Positions 37,188-46,546 of a DNA stretch of 64,000 bases are shown here, in pieces; the stretch's first letter is position 1, and each line of letters opens with the position of its first letter. The position numbers and the translations under genes are program-made. Where the stretch lies: positions 930,001-994,000 of the forward strand of contig CANNCD010000001.1 of the NCBI GenBank assembly GCA_947503035.1. Direction: 5' to 3'. Under the pieces are notes generated by a model. It had not been told where the DNA came from and made no database searches. It was given only the letters and a program-made list of their open reading frames with translations. The DNA is from an uncultured Halocynthiibacter sp. Lineage in GTDB: Bacteria > Pseudomonadota > Alphaproteobacteria > Rhodobacterales > Rhodobacteraceae.

Positions 37188-38333
37188 ATGGGAACCATCA
37201 TCGAACGCAAAAAGAAAAATGGAAAATCAAGCTTTACAGCCCAAATCCGAAAGAAGAAGAAAGGCGTGGTTATCCTAAACGTCGTCGAAACATTCTCGAC
37301 GCATTCGGCTGCTAAGAGTTGGCTGGCGAGGATGGAACGTAATATCGGAAAGAAGGATGGGTTGGAGCGCGCCATGCGTGCGAAGACGCGTAAATCCGTG
37401 TCACGGTGCATCGAAGACTACTCAGCCGCCTCTCCAATTGACTTTGGTAAGTCCAAGGCGCAAATGCTCAGCACGCTGAGCCGGCTCGAATTCGGCTCAA
37501 AAGCAATCGACAATTTGACTGCGCCCGACTTTCTCGATCTGGCAAAGGATCTACTGTCAGGGATTCAGGCTCCTCCGATCGACCCAAAGCGTGACACGCC
37601 AGAGCACTATACCCTGAAACCTCGGAAGCCTCAGACCGTCAATGGATATATGGTAACCTTGGGCACCCTCATTCGCTACGGTGGCCCAATCTCCCGAGTT
37701 ACAATGCCGATTGCAGAGTTTGAAGAAGCCATGCGCACCCTTAAACATCAACGGATGGTGACAAAATCTGACACGCGTTCGCGTCGCCCTTCAATGGAAG
37801 AACTCGATAAGCTGTTGGAGTATTTTTATTCCAGACATCAAGCTAACCCGCGTATCGTTCCAATGCACAAGATCATCGCAGCCGCCATTTTTGAAACACA
37901 TCGGCAAGGGGCGATCCTTTCTCAAACATGGTCAGACTACGACGAATCCAACGACCAAATCATGATCAGAAACATGAAGCACCCTATGCAAACAGTCGGG
38001 AATGACATGTTGCTGGATATTCGAAAGGAGGCACAATCGATCATCAATAGTATGCCTCGGGTCGATGACCGGATTTTTCCTTACAATCGAGATGTCATCA
38101 GCCGGCACTTCACGGATGCGTGCAAGATTCTCGAAATTGAAGACCTACACTTTCATGACCTCCGGCATGAAGGGATTTCCCGCCTCTTCGAGATGGGGTT
38201 AACAATCCCTCAGGTCGCTCAAGTATCAGGGCATCGGTCATGGCAAAGCCTTCAACGCTACACACAGATCAAGCACAGCGGCGACAAGTATGCGAATTGG
38301 AAATGGTGGCCTTTGATTGCCGCCTCGTCATGA
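37188..38333 (+). CDS. Tyrosine integrase of the dusA-specific family
   Basis: This 381-residue site-specific recombinase would integrate and excise the element at dusA. The start at 37188 (MGTIIERKKKNG) is chosen: upstream codons in the same frame run through the dusA promoter and read as low-complexity sequence. The N-terminal part is a DNA-arm-binding domain; the catalytic part shows the box I arginine in ETHRQGAIL, HDLRHEG (HxxR) and SGHRSWQSLQRYTQ (H/R and nucleophile Tyr). It is closely similar to the broken integrase at 54921-55956. All catalytic residues are present, so it is probably active. Confidence 0.92.
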   Translation: MGTIIERKKKNGKSSFTAQIRKKKKGVVILNVVETFSTHSAAKSWLARMERNIGKKDGLERAMRAKTRKSVSRCIEDYSAASPIDFGKSKAQMLSTLSRLEFGSKAIDNLTAPDFLDLAKDLLSGIQAPPIDPKRDTPEHYTLKPRKPQTVNGYMVTLGTLIRYGGPISRVTMPIAEFEEAMRTLKHQRMVTKSDTRSRRPSMEELDKLLEYFYSRHQANPRIVPMHKIIAAAIFETHRQGAILSQTWSDYDESNDQIMIRNMKHPMQTVGNDMLLDIRKEAQSIINSMPRVDDRIFPYNRDVISRHFTDACKILEIEDLHFHDLRHEGISRLFEMGLTIPQVAQVSGHRSWQSLQRYTQIKHSGDKYANWKWWPLIAASS

Positions 38334-38338
38334 ACATG

Positions 38339-38370
38339 GTTGTGGCGGGCCGAGTGAGGCCCGCCACAAC
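38339..38370. terminator. Strong hairpin between convergent integrase and OLD-like gene
   Basis: A perfect 13-bp stem (38339-38351 with 38358-38370, core GGCGGGCC) has a 6-base loop. There is no T-run on either side, so termination may be factor-assisted. Confidence 0.6.
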
Positions 38371-38393
38371 TACGAAATATCTCACGAGCAAAA

Positions 38394-40118
38394 TCAAAGC
38401 AGTGCTTCGAGCGTTTCTCGCAATTCATCAACTAAAACCTGATCCAAATCAGGAGGCACAGACTTGCCAAAACTGCTCGCGCGAGAAAGCCCTTTATCTT
38501 GTGCGGATTTACGGATTGCACTTACCAAGTCCTTTCCCAAAACTTTGTGCTGATCACCGTGCTCTGTTGCTGCCGCTTCCACCTCAACATCTCCAAATTG
38601 AGGGAGTTGGCCTTTTTTTGCCCCAGGAATCTTCAGACTTGCATCGTTTCTCTTCGTTCGACGTTTCTTCAAAGCCTTATTTTCAGCACAGGCCGCATTC
38701 ACAGCTTCGATCAAGATATCAGCCGCGGCTTCTCCACTCACCCCAAAATGAGCTTCGATAATACTTTGTTCCCCCCAATAGGCCTCCATATCCGAGCATT
38801 TCGTCACCCAGAAATGAAACCCCTTGTCCTGATATGGAGTTGCGAGCGCGACCACTTCTTCGGGCATCATGAAGTCCCGGTCTCTGTGGATAACAATCTC
38901 AATAGAATCTCCAAATAAGCCCTTGAGTCCATTTATCGTTTCAGGCGTAGGAAGCTTTCCAGTTCCATGAAAAGGCCAAATTGCTGTCGTTCTTTCTAAG
39001 TCTGGCCATTGAGAGAGTATCGATTGAAGCATCGCAGATCCGGTGTCTTCGGTCATCAATAGGATTCGCTTGTCGAGCAATCCCCAGCCCATCAGATTGC
39101 GAGCAGCCACATCGCCATTAGGTTGAACCGCACCATCTTTCATCCAAATGACCTTTGTATCCGCAGGCAAGGAACGCACAACAGAAGGGCTATGCGTGGC
39201 GAGAACGACTTGCGTGCCGAAGTCGCGAGCCGCTTCGGACAGCACAGAAATGAGTTTTTCCTGTGCTGTCGGATGGAGATGAGAGTCAGGCTCATCTACC
39301 AACAACAAAACAGGTCGAAAATAAACCAGATATGAAAAGATCTGAATGACTTGAAGAAAGCCAATTCCTGCGAGTTCAAGCGGCTTAAACCTCCTTGGGT
39401 CCGCCACCGCCATTTCAGCAGTTTGGAACTGCGCCAGAATTCTTGAATGCTGGTCTTCGTCGAAATCTACTTTGAGGGTAAGCTTGCCCATCACGCGTGA
39501 AACATAATCTTGCACTGTTTCGAGACCAGTCTTCCCGTCGGTTTCTTTCGCTTTTAGAAGATCCAGAACATTCCGAAGAACAGTATTGGCGTCCCCAGCC
39601 GCAGCCAATCGTTCTACTATGAGTTTGGTTCTCTTTTCTTCCAGCAAGGGAATCCCTGCCAAACCCGGGATGTATGCACTAATCTCTCTCCGCCGATCGC
39701 GTATCACGTTCGTTAAGGCATTTCCTGAAGGGATATGAACGCTAATACCTTCATTTCGTGCAGACTTTATCCAAAGGTCTGCAGATATGGAAACTCCCTC
39801 TGTGTCCTTCGCTTCAACTTTCAAATCAAGCTTTGGGGAATTCTGAAAGTTTCCATATTCAGCGCCGTTTCCGGAATTTCTATATTCGGGTGAAGGCATG
39901 TAAGTAGCGTCGTTTTCCGAGAGCGTGGCACCCTCCGTGCTCTTCCTGTTTGCGGATACGCTGCGATTGCGCCCAGATTGGAAAACCCAATGCATCGCTT
40001 GCAAAACTGAGCTTTTTCCGGAACCATTTGCCCCAACAAGCACGTTGAAATCCGCAAGTTCAAGGGTCGCACTATCAATTGCTTTGAAGTTTTGAACAGT
40101 TATTTTTGAAATTTTCAT
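38394..40118 (-). CDS. OLD-like AAA ATPase with TOPRIM-type C-terminal half
   Basis: This 574-residue protein has an SMC/RecF-type ATPase N-terminus (FKAIDSATLELADFNVLVGANGSGKSS, Walker A at 29-37), a Walker B with LLLVDEPDSHLHP, the ATHSP switch motif, then a likely TOPRIM nuclease part (RILLMTEDTGSAM; the acidic VIHRDRDFM). This order is that of OLD-family nucleases, which act in phage exclusion systems. It is last in a four-gene operon, separated from the GIY-YIG gene by 57 bases. The ATPase is certain; nuclease activity is inferred. Confidence 0.78.
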   Translation of the reverse strand: MKISKITVQNFKAIDSATLELADFNVLVGANGSGKSSVLQAMHWVFQSGRNRSVSANRKSTEGATLSENDATYMPSPEYRNSGNGAEYGNFQNSPKLDLKVEAKDTEGVSISADLWIKSARNEGISVHIPSGNALTNVIRDRRREISAYIPGLAGIPLLEEKRTKLIVERLAAAGDANTVLRNVLDLLKAKETDGKTGLETVQDYVSRVMGKLTLKVDFDEDQHSRILAQFQTAEMAVADPRRFKPLELAGIGFLQVIQIFSYLVYFRPVLLLVDEPDSHLHPTAQEKLISVLSEAARDFGTQVVLATHSPSVVRSLPADTKVIWMKDGAVQPNGDVAARNLMGWGLLDKRILLMTEDTGSAMLQSILSQWPDLERTTAIWPFHGTGKLPTPETINGLKGLFGDSIEIVIHRDRDFMMPEEVVALATPYQDKGFHFWVTKCSDMEAYWGEQSIIEAHFGVSGEAAADILIEAVNAACAENKALKKRRTKRNDASLKIPGAKKGQLPQFGDVEVEAAATEHGDQHKVLGKDLVSAIRKSAQDKGLSRASSFGKSVPPDLDQVLVDELRETLEALL

Positions 40119-40175
40119 TAGAACAGCTCACAATCGTTTTTGTTTTCAATCTCAGATGTGGGAGATTTCTTTTTT

Positions 40176-41375
40176 TCACCGCCGCTCAATGACTTGCGCC
40201 TTCACGTTGTATCTAAACAAATGAAGCTCCTGTTTCTGTAATAATGTGGCAGCTTGGCTCACATGCTCCGGAAGCACGTAGAACCACTCTTTTGGACGCA
40301 CCTTTTTGCCAAAACGGTCCAAAATGAAGAGTTCAGAAGGTCTGGCGCTCTCGAAGAATCTGTGAAGAAGTTGCTCTACCTTTTCCCGCGGGAGATTTTC
40401 CAGCTCAAAGGTGGCGACGACCTCAACCGGGGCCAAGAGAAACGTTGGATCGTTTCGCGCATCTGCAACGCGCCTCCTGACATCTTGGCTGGTTACCCCA
40501 ATTTTGTGCAGGATGTTTTTTTGGTCTTTGATCGCGGGATCCTCAGACAAGGATCGAGCAACATAGATCGTGCCTGAGACACCAACCCGATCAGCTTCCC
40601 ATTCAGCGTCCAACGGCCCGAGGCCAACTTTTTCGATTAACCTTGAGGCTTTGTCATCGTTCAACGACTTGCGGAAAGAAGACATGAGAGGGTCGCTTTC
40701 CGTGCCATTTGAAAAGATCACTCGCAGCCGGTGATCTCGAGACCCACCACGTGCTGTCATCTCCGATTTCTCTGCGATCATCGCCAGCAAACCATTACGA
40801 ATGAAAAAGTCGCCTTCAACTGGCTCAATCACAGCCCATTTCTTCACAGGTCTCGCCTTGCGCTCACCCGCTTCCAAAGCAGACTGCACCTCTTCGAACT
40901 TGTCAGCATATCTGTCGAAATCTGTGCACGGAACGAATTCCGCGCGATGATCGGGCAAGTGGCGCTCGGCAGATGGCGTTACATGGCGAAGCGCCACTGT
41001 ATCTTCGTCGAGCTCCAACGCATCATCGTCAAAAATGTCATCGAGACTGTCCGGAATCTGTTCTCCCAGAGGTTCTGCTCGCCAATTCGTGTGCGGAACA
41101 TCCTGTGCCACAAGCAATCCCAGGCGATCAGAGGCCAACATCTCATCCGTTGGGTTCTGTTTTAGCTTCTCCCATATCGTGCCCAAACGCATTTCTTCAT
41201 GATCCGCGGCATCTGGGTGAGGCAGATGGCCGGTTCGTTCAAAGAACGCGCTCACTTCGCCCAATACGGAAAGGCCGCGATCCAAGTTCTGTGATCCAGC
41301 GATGCGCGTCTTCACCACAAGCAATCCAAATTCGTCCGGTTCCGAAAAGATGTCGTCAAGCGTGGGGCGTGGCAT
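40176..41375 (-). CDS. GIY-YIG-like (T5orf172/MUG113 type) protein
   Basis: This 399-residue protein has a C-terminal ~100 residues that read as a GIY-YIG nuclease-like fold: GTIYVARSL for the GIY strand, ILHKIGVTSQDVRRRVADA for the YIG strand and following arginine, and a candidate catalytic Glu in REKVEQLLHRFF. The N-terminal 280 residues are charged and unrecognised. It overlaps the helicase stop by one base and so is translated with it. A nuclease or DNA-reading role within the defence-like operon is inferred. Confidence 0.72.
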   Translation of the reverse strand: MPRPTLDDIFSEPDEFGLLVVKTRIAGSQNLDRGLSVLGEVSAFFERTGHLPHPDAADHEEMRLGTIWEKLKQNPTDEMLASDRLGLLVAQDVPHTNWRAEPLGEQIPDSLDDIFDDDALELDEDTVALRHVTPSAERHLPDHRAEFVPCTDFDRYADKFEEVQSALEAGERKARPVKKWAVIEPVEGDFFIRNGLLAMIAEKSEMTARGGSRDHRLRVIFSNGTESDPLMSSFRKSLNDDKASRLIEKVGLGPLDAEWEADRVGVSGTIYVARSLSEDPAIKDQKNILHKIGVTSQDVRRRVADARNDPTFLLAPVEVVATFELENLPREKVEQLLHRFFESARPSELFILDRFGKKVRPKEWFYVLPEHVSQAATLLQKQELHLFRYNVKAQVIERR

Positions 41376-43450
41376 TACAGGATTCCCTCACGCATACGCT
41401 TGGCCTTCTGCGCCTTCAGCCATGACAGCGCTTCCGCCATTCGTTTTTCGAGAGCATCAGGCGAATTGGGATTGGGCTCTCTTCCCTCGGAAGCTCTAAA
41501 CGCTTTGATACGCGGCCAAAGCGTTCGAGCCTCATCTTCGGACATGTCGACTCGCATAGCGACCATTGCGGATTGCACATGTGCCAGAAGCTTGGAGTCC
41601 AACGATTTGGAGGCAACTTCAAACCGCTCTTGGAAGGCATTCACACTGTCAATCAGCTCAACGTCGATGTCACGCACGTTGATGAATTTCTTAACCATTT
41701 GCAGAAGGGTATTCGGCGCGTTGGGAAGATCGTCACCCTCATCGCTGTCATCAGCATGCATGGATTTGCCTTCAAAGGCGGATCCAGGTTCTGCCATGCC
41801 CTTTTGTTGTTCATCTCGGGCCAACGTCAGAATGTTCATATGCGCCGCCAAGTGCTGTCGAACGCTCTCGGCCTCTTCTTCATCGAGCGTCTCATACCTT
41901 TTCTCGATGATGTCGGTCAAAATCATCTGGGTTGCGACTTCAGGTGCCGTCTCAGGTGACAAAACCCGTTTGTCCATCGCCTGACAGGCCGCCGCCATCA
42001 GGTCATGCATATCTTGCTCACAGATGTCCTTGGAACGCTCCGTCGGCGGCTCAACGAGCCCCTTGATGCCGATCATGACGTTCCCCTGCCCGTCCACGGC
42101 CACAGGCTCCCGAATGTCTCCGTCCTCACGGCGATAAAATTTGAAGTTGGGTGCCAGAACTTGCTCCATCAACAGAGATCCCGAAATCGCTTTGAGCATG
42201 TCATTCACTGCGTCTGTAACAACACCTGTTTCAACGCCGGGCTCAGCCACGAGATTGGTAAATACGGCACGAGGCTTGCCTGGAGCATCGCGGGTTGCGC
42301 GGCCGATGATCTGCACGATCTCCGTCAGAGAAGACCGGTAGCCGATGGTCAGTGCGTGCTCACACCACACCCAATCGAACCCCTCCTTGGCCATCCCAAG
42401 CGCAATGATGATATCAACCTTGGCGTAATCAGCCGCATCATCCCGCTTTCCGTCTGGCCCTTTGATTTCACGAGATAGCGCTGCCTTAACGACATCCCGT
42501 CCGGGTCCATCATCGACCAGATCCGCAACTCTAATAAGACGCCCATCTGCGGTCTCGAGTAAGTCAAAGCCGGTGACTTCATCACGTCCTTTATGGGTGC
42601 CGATCAGGTCCATTATTTTACCGACTTCATTGTGTTTGTCGTCGAACGCTTCTGACGAACCACGATGAGGGATATGAATAATCGTCTTCTTCGACACATC
42701 CAGAACATCAACTAAACCATTGATATACTGTCCTTTATAGAATTGATAGTTCACCCCAAGCGCCTTGAGATGCTCATAGCCTTCCAGCTGCTCGTAGTAG
42801 CTGTATTTGATCGTTGAAAACTTTGCTTCGTCTTCGGCTCGAAGCACAGGGTCGGCGTCGCCTCGGAAATAACTCCCCGTCATCGCCATCAAATGACATT
42901 TCTCGCGCGCCACCAATGACCGCAAGATTACGCCCAAGCGATTGTGGTCAGATGCAGAGACATGATGAAATTCATCAATTGCAATAAAACAATCGTCAAA
43001 CGCCCCAGCCCCCTGATCCTCCACCACCTTGTCATAGGCAAACCGAAACGTCGCGTGTGTGCACACCAACACATCGGCATCCGACGCCATGAATTCCACG
43101 AACGCCTTAACCTTTTGGTCCGACGCATCCTCGCCCGTCAGACAAAGGTTCCATTTGTCATCGACCTCCCAATCGGCCTCAAACCCATAGGACGTCAGAT
43201 CGGTTGAGCGAAATGATCCACCAATGGATGTTTCAGGCACACAAACGATAACCTTTTCCCGCGCCTGATGGCGCAGCTTGTCCAATGCGATAAACATCAA
43301 CGCGCGGCTCTTACCCGCAGCAGGCGGCGCCTTCAAAAGCAGGAATTGCGCCGCGCGTGCGGCATAGGCCCGCTCCTGCATTTCGCGCATGCCCATTGGG
43401 TTGGTTGCGGATTTCTTGTGCCCGTATTGGACGTTCAACATCTGAGCCAT
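41375..43450 (-). CDS. SF2 (DEAD/DEAH-type) helicase
   Basis: This 691-residue ATPase has Walker A APPAAGKS (41-48), the DEFH box at 159-162, motif III TGS at 191-193 and motif VI QIIGRATR at 380-387, all as in HsdR/Res-type translocases. No nuclease motif is visible in the C-terminal 250 residues, which are helical and acidic. It starts one base after the methyltransferase stop and ends one base into the GIY-YIG gene, so the three are a coupled unit. Restriction-type DNA translocation is inferred. Confidence 0.88.
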   Translation of the reverse strand: MAQMLNVQYGHKKSATNPMGMREMQERAYAARAAQFLLLKAPPAAGKSRALMFIALDKLRHQAREKVIVCVPETSIGGSFRSTDLTSYGFEADWEVDDKWNLCLTGEDASDQKVKAFVEFMASDADVLVCTHATFRFAYDKVVEDQGAGAFDDCFIAIDEFHHVSASDHNRLGVILRSLVAREKCHLMAMTGSYFRGDADPVLRAEDEAKFSTIKYSYYEQLEGYEHLKALGVNYQFYKGQYINGLVDVLDVSKKTIIHIPHRGSSEAFDDKHNEVGKIMDLIGTHKGRDEVTGFDLLETADGRLIRVADLVDDGPGRDVVKAALSREIKGPDGKRDDAADYAKVDIIIALGMAKEGFDWVWCEHALTIGYRSSLTEIVQIIGRATRDAPGKPRAVFTNLVAEPGVETGVVTDAVNDMLKAISGSLLMEQVLAPNFKFYRREDGDIREPVAVDGQGNVMIGIKGLVEPPTERSKDICEQDMHDLMAAACQAMDKRVLSPETAPEVATQMILTDIIEKRYETLDEEEAESVRQHLAAHMNILTLARDEQQKGMAEPGSAFEGKSMHADDSDEGDDLPNAPNTLLQMVKKFINVRDIDVELIDSVNAFQERFEVASKSLDSKLLAHVQSAMVAMRVDMSEDEARTLWPRIKAFRASEGREPNPNSPDALEKRMAEALSWLKAQKAKRMREGIL

Positions 43451-46159
43451 CTATTTGCCCTTCTTGCTGCGTTTTGGTTTGGCAGCTTGCTTTTCAATTT
43501 GTTTAATTTTGGCGGCATAGAGCTTAAAGAGATGCTCCAACCGTTCGGTATCGTTGCGGAATGGTCGACCAATATACATGGTCTCAAGCAGCTCATCATT
43601 TTCCCGATGCACGGCGCGCAGGTCGTCGGGCATTTTGTCGGGGTCATAGAGCTCTGCTATGGTGGCGGGATAATGGCTATAGCGGGTCTTGAGGATCTTG
43701 CGCGCCGAGGCATTGAGCGCCTCAAGCTGATCGGATGAGAATTTCGGCACTGGGAAAGTGTTCCAACCGAGATCTTTTGAATACCGGACTCGCGACTCAA
43801 GTTGCCCGCAAACAGCCAATATCCAAACCTTGTGTAACAGGGAGCCAACTATTGAAAGGCACCAATCAGGTGCGTCATATAGCACTTGCGTCAGATTTGA
43901 AGCGATGCTCTCGTCACTAATGCGGTCTACTGGAAGATACATGCGCCTTTCAGATGTGACCGCAGGCACAAGGATCATATGGCTTTCCGCTGTTTTCTGC
44001 TCCCTAAAAGCATGTGGCCGCTCGGCAAGTGCTTTGCCGGATGCATCTTTCATATTAAGACGATTTACTTTGGTCTGTCCGATCCGCTCTTCAATAAAGG
44101 GAATAGACAGCGCTTCTTCCAGTTTGTCATCTTCAACCCAGATGCAAAACCTCTCCAGCCCTTTAACGACCTCTTGAGAGCCATAAATACGACGAATAAA
44201 TTTGCCAACTCTCGCATCAACCGAAATCGCATTTTTACTTGCTTCTGGAGAGAGGAGTAGAGCTCCTTCGTCATAAGGCATATTACCGAAAGACATTTCA
44301 GGTAAGCCATTGATATTTTTACGCGAAGGCCTAACCGCTGGCAACGATGAGTCAATCAAGTAGCCGTTGATCTTTGTGGCATTGAAGCGGATGCCATCCT
44401 CAAAAATATATTTCTCACCAGAAGATTTTTGCGCCAAACCCGCAACGATACAAGAAACAGCGGCATTCTTTGAGGCGTTGTTTCTCCATTTAAACGGTCG
44501 AACCGCAAACCGAATTTCCACGCCACTAATTAAAAGATGTGGCCAAAGCGTTGGAACTGACGCTCCTTGACATAACGAACTCGTAGAAACGAGTGCTGCC
44601 GATCCTCCATTTGAACGCACAAACTGTGCAGCTTTGAAATACCAAGGCGTAACGTAGTCCAAAGACCTGTAACTCTTCAGGTGCCCTTCATAGACAAAAT
44701 CCATATCAGCTTTCTGGCTTTTGTCTTGCTTTGCCTTCCCCCGAAATGGCGGGTTGCCAGTAATAAACACCTCTTCGCCCTCACCGGGTGACGGACAGAC
44801 TTCCTCCCAATCCACCCGCAGGGCATTGTCACACACGATATGCGCGCTTTCACGCAGTGGCAGGCTTGCTGGGCCTTGGCCGAAAACATCACGGAACACC
44901 GCGTTGGCCTGATACTCGGCGATGAACAACGCAAGCTTGGCCGTTTCCGCTGCAAAATCTGTAATCTCGATACCGTGGAAATGCGCGATTTTCACGGCAG
45001 AAAACATCACATTCTGCGGATTGTGGTCCAATTCATCCAACCGTTTCAGGACCCGCATTTCGCGTTCCCGCAGCTGACGGTATGAAACAACCAAAAAGTT
45101 GCCCGACCCACAGGCGGGATCAAACACACGGATGCCCTCAAGACGTGTCAGCACCCGTTTGAGCGCAGGGAGCTTATCCCACGCGGCATCGATCTCAGCA
45201 TCAAGATCATCCAAGAACAGCGGCCCGATCACCTTCATGATGTTCGGAACAGAGGTATAATGCATCCCCAATTCCGAACGTTGTTTTGGGTCTGCTACGG
45301 ATTGGATCATAGACCCAAAGATATCTGGGTTGATCTCGCGCCAGTTCAGATCACAGGCATCGCGCAGATAGCGATAGGACGACACGTCGAAGGTTGGCGC
45401 ATCGATTGTTCCAGCGAAAAGTCCGCCATTCACATATTCGAGCGGCCCTGCCCACCCAGGAAGATCGTCACGCTGATCCTTGGGGCGGTTCATCGCCGTG
45501 AATGCGTCGATGATGACCTCGCGCGCTTCCTCGCCCTTATTGCCGGAATGGCTAAACAGGATTTGACTGAATTGATTGTCGGGGAAAATGCCAACGTCTT
45601 CTGCAAACATGCAGAAAATCAGTCGCATCATCAATTGGTTCATTTCGTGGCGACGCTCATCTGTCGCCCACTCGGGATTGGCACGGGTCAGAGAGTCGTA
45701 AAGTTTGGCCAACTTTCCGGTGGCTTTGACATCAACAGGGTTTTCTTGAACCGCGTCATACCGTTCCTTTCCGGCGGCAGGCAGAAAGAAACCGAAATTG
45801 TCACCAATTTCATCAAAGCGGCAATGAAGCGTTTCGCCGCTAACTCGCTGCTCTGCGGCAATCATGTCGCCGTCCGTAGAAATCAGAACAGCAGGTTTAG
45901 CTGTCAATGTCCTTTTTGAACTGCGCAACGCCTCGAGGGTGACATCGACCATGCCGTCCATTGCAGGCGCATAGTGAAACTTCTTGTTCACCAAGACACC
46001 ACTGGGCTGGTCGGACTTGTTGGTCGTGCCATTGCGCAACTTAGCGATCGCAGCTTGGGCCACATCTGTTGCCTCTGCAAAGGCAAATGGAAATTCGATC
46101 GGGTCGAAAGGCTCAGACGAGATTTTCTCCAGGGCTTCAAAAATCTCTGTCGGGTTCAT
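43451..46159 (-). CDS. MmeI/Eco57I-like adenine DNA methyltransferase
   Basis: This ~902-residue protein has an N-terminal helical domain, LGMHYTS, the AdoMet motif I FDPACGSGNFL (near 346-356) and the catalytic NPPF (near 469-472) of N6-adenine methyltransferases, followed by a target-recognition-like region. This order resembles type IIG/BREX-type methylases, but no PD-(D/E)xK motif is evident at the N-terminus, so cutting would need a partner. The ATG at 46159 is preferred; a TTG at 46186 is in frame. It is first in the four-gene operon and probably gives self-recognition. Confidence 0.85.
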   Translation of the reverse strand: MNPTEIFEALEKISSEPFDPIEFPFAFAEATDVAQAAIAKLRNGTTNKSDQPSGVLVNKKFHYAPAMDGMVDVTLEALRSSKRTLTAKPAVLISTDGDMIAAEQRVSGETLHCRFDEIGDNFGFFLPAAGKERYDAVQENPVDVKATGKLAKLYDSLTRANPEWATDERRHEMNQLMMRLIFCMFAEDVGIFPDNQFSQILFSHSGNKGEEAREVIIDAFTAMNRPKDQRDDLPGWAGPLEYVNGGLFAGTIDAPTFDVSSYRYLRDACDLNWREINPDIFGSMIQSVADPKQRSELGMHYTSVPNIMKVIGPLFLDDLDAEIDAAWDKLPALKRVLTRLEGIRVFDPACGSGNFLVVSYRQLREREMRVLKRLDELDHNPQNVMFSAVKIAHFHGIEITDFAAETAKLALFIAEYQANAVFRDVFGQGPASLPLRESAHIVCDNALRVDWEEVCPSPGEGEEVFITGNPPFRGKAKQDKSQKADMDFVYEGHLKSYRSLDYVTPWYFKAAQFVRSNGGSAALVSTSSLCQGASVPTLWPHLLISGVEIRFAVRPFKWRNNASKNAAVSCIVAGLAQKSSGEKYIFEDGIRFNATKINGYLIDSSLPAVRPSRKNINGLPEMSFGNMPYDEGALLLSPEASKNAISVDARVGKFIRRIYGSQEVVKGLERFCIWVEDDKLEEALSIPFIEERIGQTKVNRLNMKDASGKALAERPHAFREQKTAESHMILVPAVTSERRMYLPVDRISDESIASNLTQVLYDAPDWCLSIVGSLLHKVWILAVCGQLESRVRYSKDLGWNTFPVPKFSSDQLEALNASARKILKTRYSHYPATIAELYDPDKMPDDLRAVHRENDELLETMYIGRPFRNDTERLEHLFKLYAAKIKQIEKQAAKPKRSKKGK

Positions 46160-46316
46160 CAATGGATCCAATAAGTTACAAATCAAAAAGGTGCAGCATA
46201 TGAAATGCTCTGAATATTTGTATTGGCAGCCTGCATACCGTGCAACCTAAAGATGCCGTTCACAGCTTTGATTGTTTTCGGAACTTGAAACTAACCCACC
46301 ACCATATTTCGGTGAC

Positions 46317-46356
46317 GGGCTGAAACAACAAAGAGATCACTTTTTTATTTCAGCCC
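46317..46356. repeat. Inverted repeat upstream of the defence-like operon
   Basis: GGGCTGAAA at 46317-46325 pairs exactly with TTTCAGCCC at 46348-46356 around a 22-base A+T-rich centre. It lies in the divergent control region (46160-46546) of the methyltransferase operon and the PemK-like gene, and could be an operator. Confidence 0.4.
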
Positions 46357-46400
46357 CTTGACGTCTCTCAGAATAATTCCATCTAAGGCTTTAGCCTTCT

Positions 46401-46480
46401 TAACTCCCTTAAGAGTTTAGTGAATCCAGAGCTTTCGTCATGACGCTCTGGCATTCACCTAAACTCGAAGGGAGTAGTTA
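46401..46480 (+). ncRNA. 80-nt near-perfect hairpin upstream of the PemK-like gene
   Basis: Arms 46401-46432 and 46445-46480 pair almost throughout: TAAC...TCCCTT, GAGTTTAG, TGAAT and CCAGAGC recur inverted, with only a few bulges, around a loop of about 12 bases (TTTCGTCATGAC). A second small hairpin (CCCTTG/CAAGGG, 46484-46499) follows, and the PemK-like gene begins at 46547. Strand is assigned with the gene it leads. It may be a structured leader or small RNA, or a miniature inverted-repeat element; no family recognised. Confidence 0.45.
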
Positions 46481-46546
46481 CATCCCTTGAGAGCAAGGGG
46501 TGTAACCCAAGGGCGTCGATTTCCTTCCTCAAAATCGGAGCCCATC

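Noticed and set aside
38394-46159. Gabija, DISARM or BREX identity for the defence-like operon
   Set aside because: Gabija pairs an OLD protein with a UvrD-type helicase and has no methylase; DISARM needs DrmA, DrmB and DrmC; BREX needs PglZ and BrxC. None of these partners is present.
46358-46386. Sigma-70 promoter starting TTGACG in the PemK-like leader
   Set aside because: The -35 is good but the base at the right spacing (ATCTAA) is a poor -10, so no promoter is called.
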